Below the pieces are notes generated by a model. That model had not been told where the DNA came from, did no database searches, and was given only the letters and a program-made list of their open reading frames with translations. Positions 63,293 to 64,000 of a stretch of 64,000 bases of DNA are shown one piece after another (position 1 is the stretch's first letter; every line of letters begins with the position of its first letter). Location of the stretch: NCBI RefSeq assembly GCF_010729665.1, contig NZ_AP022610.1, positions 2,418,001-2,482,000 of the forward strand, given 5' to 3'. The translations under genes were made by a program, and so were the position numbers. Origin of the DNA: Mycolicibacterium madagascariense. GTDB taxonomy: Bacteria; Actinomycetota; Actinomycetes; Mycobacteriales; Mycobacteriaceae.

Positions 63293-64000
63293 CTACCCCT
63301 CACCACCCGCCGCGGCCGTCGCCAGATGCGAGTTCACCAAGACCAGCGGGGCGTTCGGGTCGTTGGGTTGGGGGATGGCCGGCAGGGCGAATTCACCGAT
63401 GGCGCCGGGCCGGAAGATCAGGCAGTGGGTGGACCCGCCGAACTGGAAGTAGCCCAGTTCTTGCCCCTTGGTGACGTGCGCGCCGGGGTGGACGGCGTCG
63501 TCGATCAGGCAGGAGGACACCTCGCTCATGCCGACGGCGACGAACGCCATGCGGCCGATGACGGGATTGTCGGCGTTGATGACGATCACCGCGCGGGCCG
63601 ACACGTGGGCGAGGTAGGACTGCGACTGCGTGGGCTGCAGCGCGTCGGGACCCTGCTCGTCGGACTCCGAGTAGTAGGTCCCGTCCAACAGGTAGGCGCG
63701 CTCGATCGTGCCGCTGATCGGGCTGTGCCAGCGGTGGAAGTTCATCGCGCTCAGGAAGGCCTGATAGACCGTGCCACCGACCAATTCGTCGACGACGGGA
63801 TCGTTGGCCAGCAGGTCGGCCACCGAATACGGCTGGCCCTTCACCCAGAACCGATCCTGGCGGGACACGTCGGTGGCGATGCGGTATGGCGTGGACTCGC
63901 AGGCGCTGACGATCACCGAATCGTCGTCGGGATGGGCTACCGGCCGCCGCCCGGGCTTGAAGGTGCGGGTGAAGAAGTCGTTCCACGAGGTGAATCCGCC
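63293..64000 (-). CDS. Phosphatidylserine decarboxylase-family protein (partial)
   Basis: The 5' end lies beyond the window; 235 codons are visible to the stop at 63293. SWNDFFTRTFKPGRRPV near the visible start, MNFHRWHSPISGTIERAYLLDGTYYSES, and FQFGGSTHCLIF are the family marks. GGST is the autocleavage site that makes the pyruvoyl group. The WNDFFTRTF opening fits the longer subfamily that includes tryptophan-decarboxylase-like relatives, so the substrate is not certain to be phosphatidylserine. Confidence 0.85.
   Translation of the reverse strand, partial: GGFTSWNDFFTRTFKPGRRPVAHPDDDSVIVSACESTPYRIATDVSRQDRFWVKGQPYSVADLLANDPVVDELVGGTVYQAFLSAMNFHRWHSPISGTIERAYLLDGTYYSESDEQGPDALQPTQSQSYLAHVSARAVIVINADNPVIGRMAFVAVGMSEVSSCLIDDAVHPGAHVTKGQELGYFQFGGSTHCLIFRPGAIGEFALPAIPQPNDPNAPLVLVNSHLATAAAGGEG

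Overview
The window is a 64 kb piece of a high-GC actinobacterial chromosome. Gene content and order identify a mycobacterium, most likely a non-tuberculous Mycolicibacterium-type species. It follows the M. tuberculosis block that runs from miaA (Rv2727c) down to about Rv2668 and then reaches the tRNA Gly-Cys-Val array, a known prophage site in M. tuberculosis. Rv numbers here are recalled from memory, not searched. No transposon or intact prophage is visible. Genes are tightly packed, convergent stops often touch or overlap, and several promoters look leaderless.

1-8.7 kb: end of an Rv2728c-like gene, miaA (tRNA modification), dapF (diaminopimelate for peptidoglycan), hflX (ribosome GTPase), a DEAD-box RNA helicase with a long leader, a biotin-sulfoxide-reductase-type molybdoenzyme, and an FadE20-like acyl-CoA dehydrogenase. 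8.8-19.3 kb: an LGFP-repeat wall protein, the divergent lexA/chiZ SOS pair with LexA boxes and a PafBC-type promoter, nrdR, an alpha/beta hydrolase, a PAC2 protein, a lipoprotein protease, sthA, a DUF4192 protein and ideR. 19.4-32 kb: sigB under a SigE-type promoter, several small conserved genes, sigA, a large LuxR-type regulator, ppgK, suhB and cei.

32-42.5 kb: DUF4193, DUF3093, dut, DUF3710, a hydrolase, an OB-fold protein, DUF3159, an MFS exporter, the two-gene TrkA-type K+ module ceoB-ceoC, an APC permease and a TrmA-type RNA methyltransferase. 42.5-57.7 kb: dxs, a ribonuclease-D protein, DUF3000, the coproporphyrin-route haem genes hemE-hemY-hemQ, then on the minus strand ribD-like, a TAP-type lipoprotein, aftC (arabinan branching) and msrB, then zapE, an acetyltransferase and several small secreted or enzyme genes.

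57.7-64 kb is the accessory end. It holds small stress, secreted and zinc-ribbon genes, a ynfA-type membrane gene, tRNA-Val(CAC) on the minus strand and tRNA-Gly(GCC)/Cys(GCA)/Val(GAC) on the plus strand. Immediately after tRNA-Val(GAC) lies a 1.7 kb stretch of less typical composition with a possible recombinase remnant and a lone gene whose C-terminus carries an HEPN-type R-x4-H motif. This is the best candidate for an undescribed, possibly defensive, element. A phosphatidylserine-decarboxylase-family gene runs off the right end.
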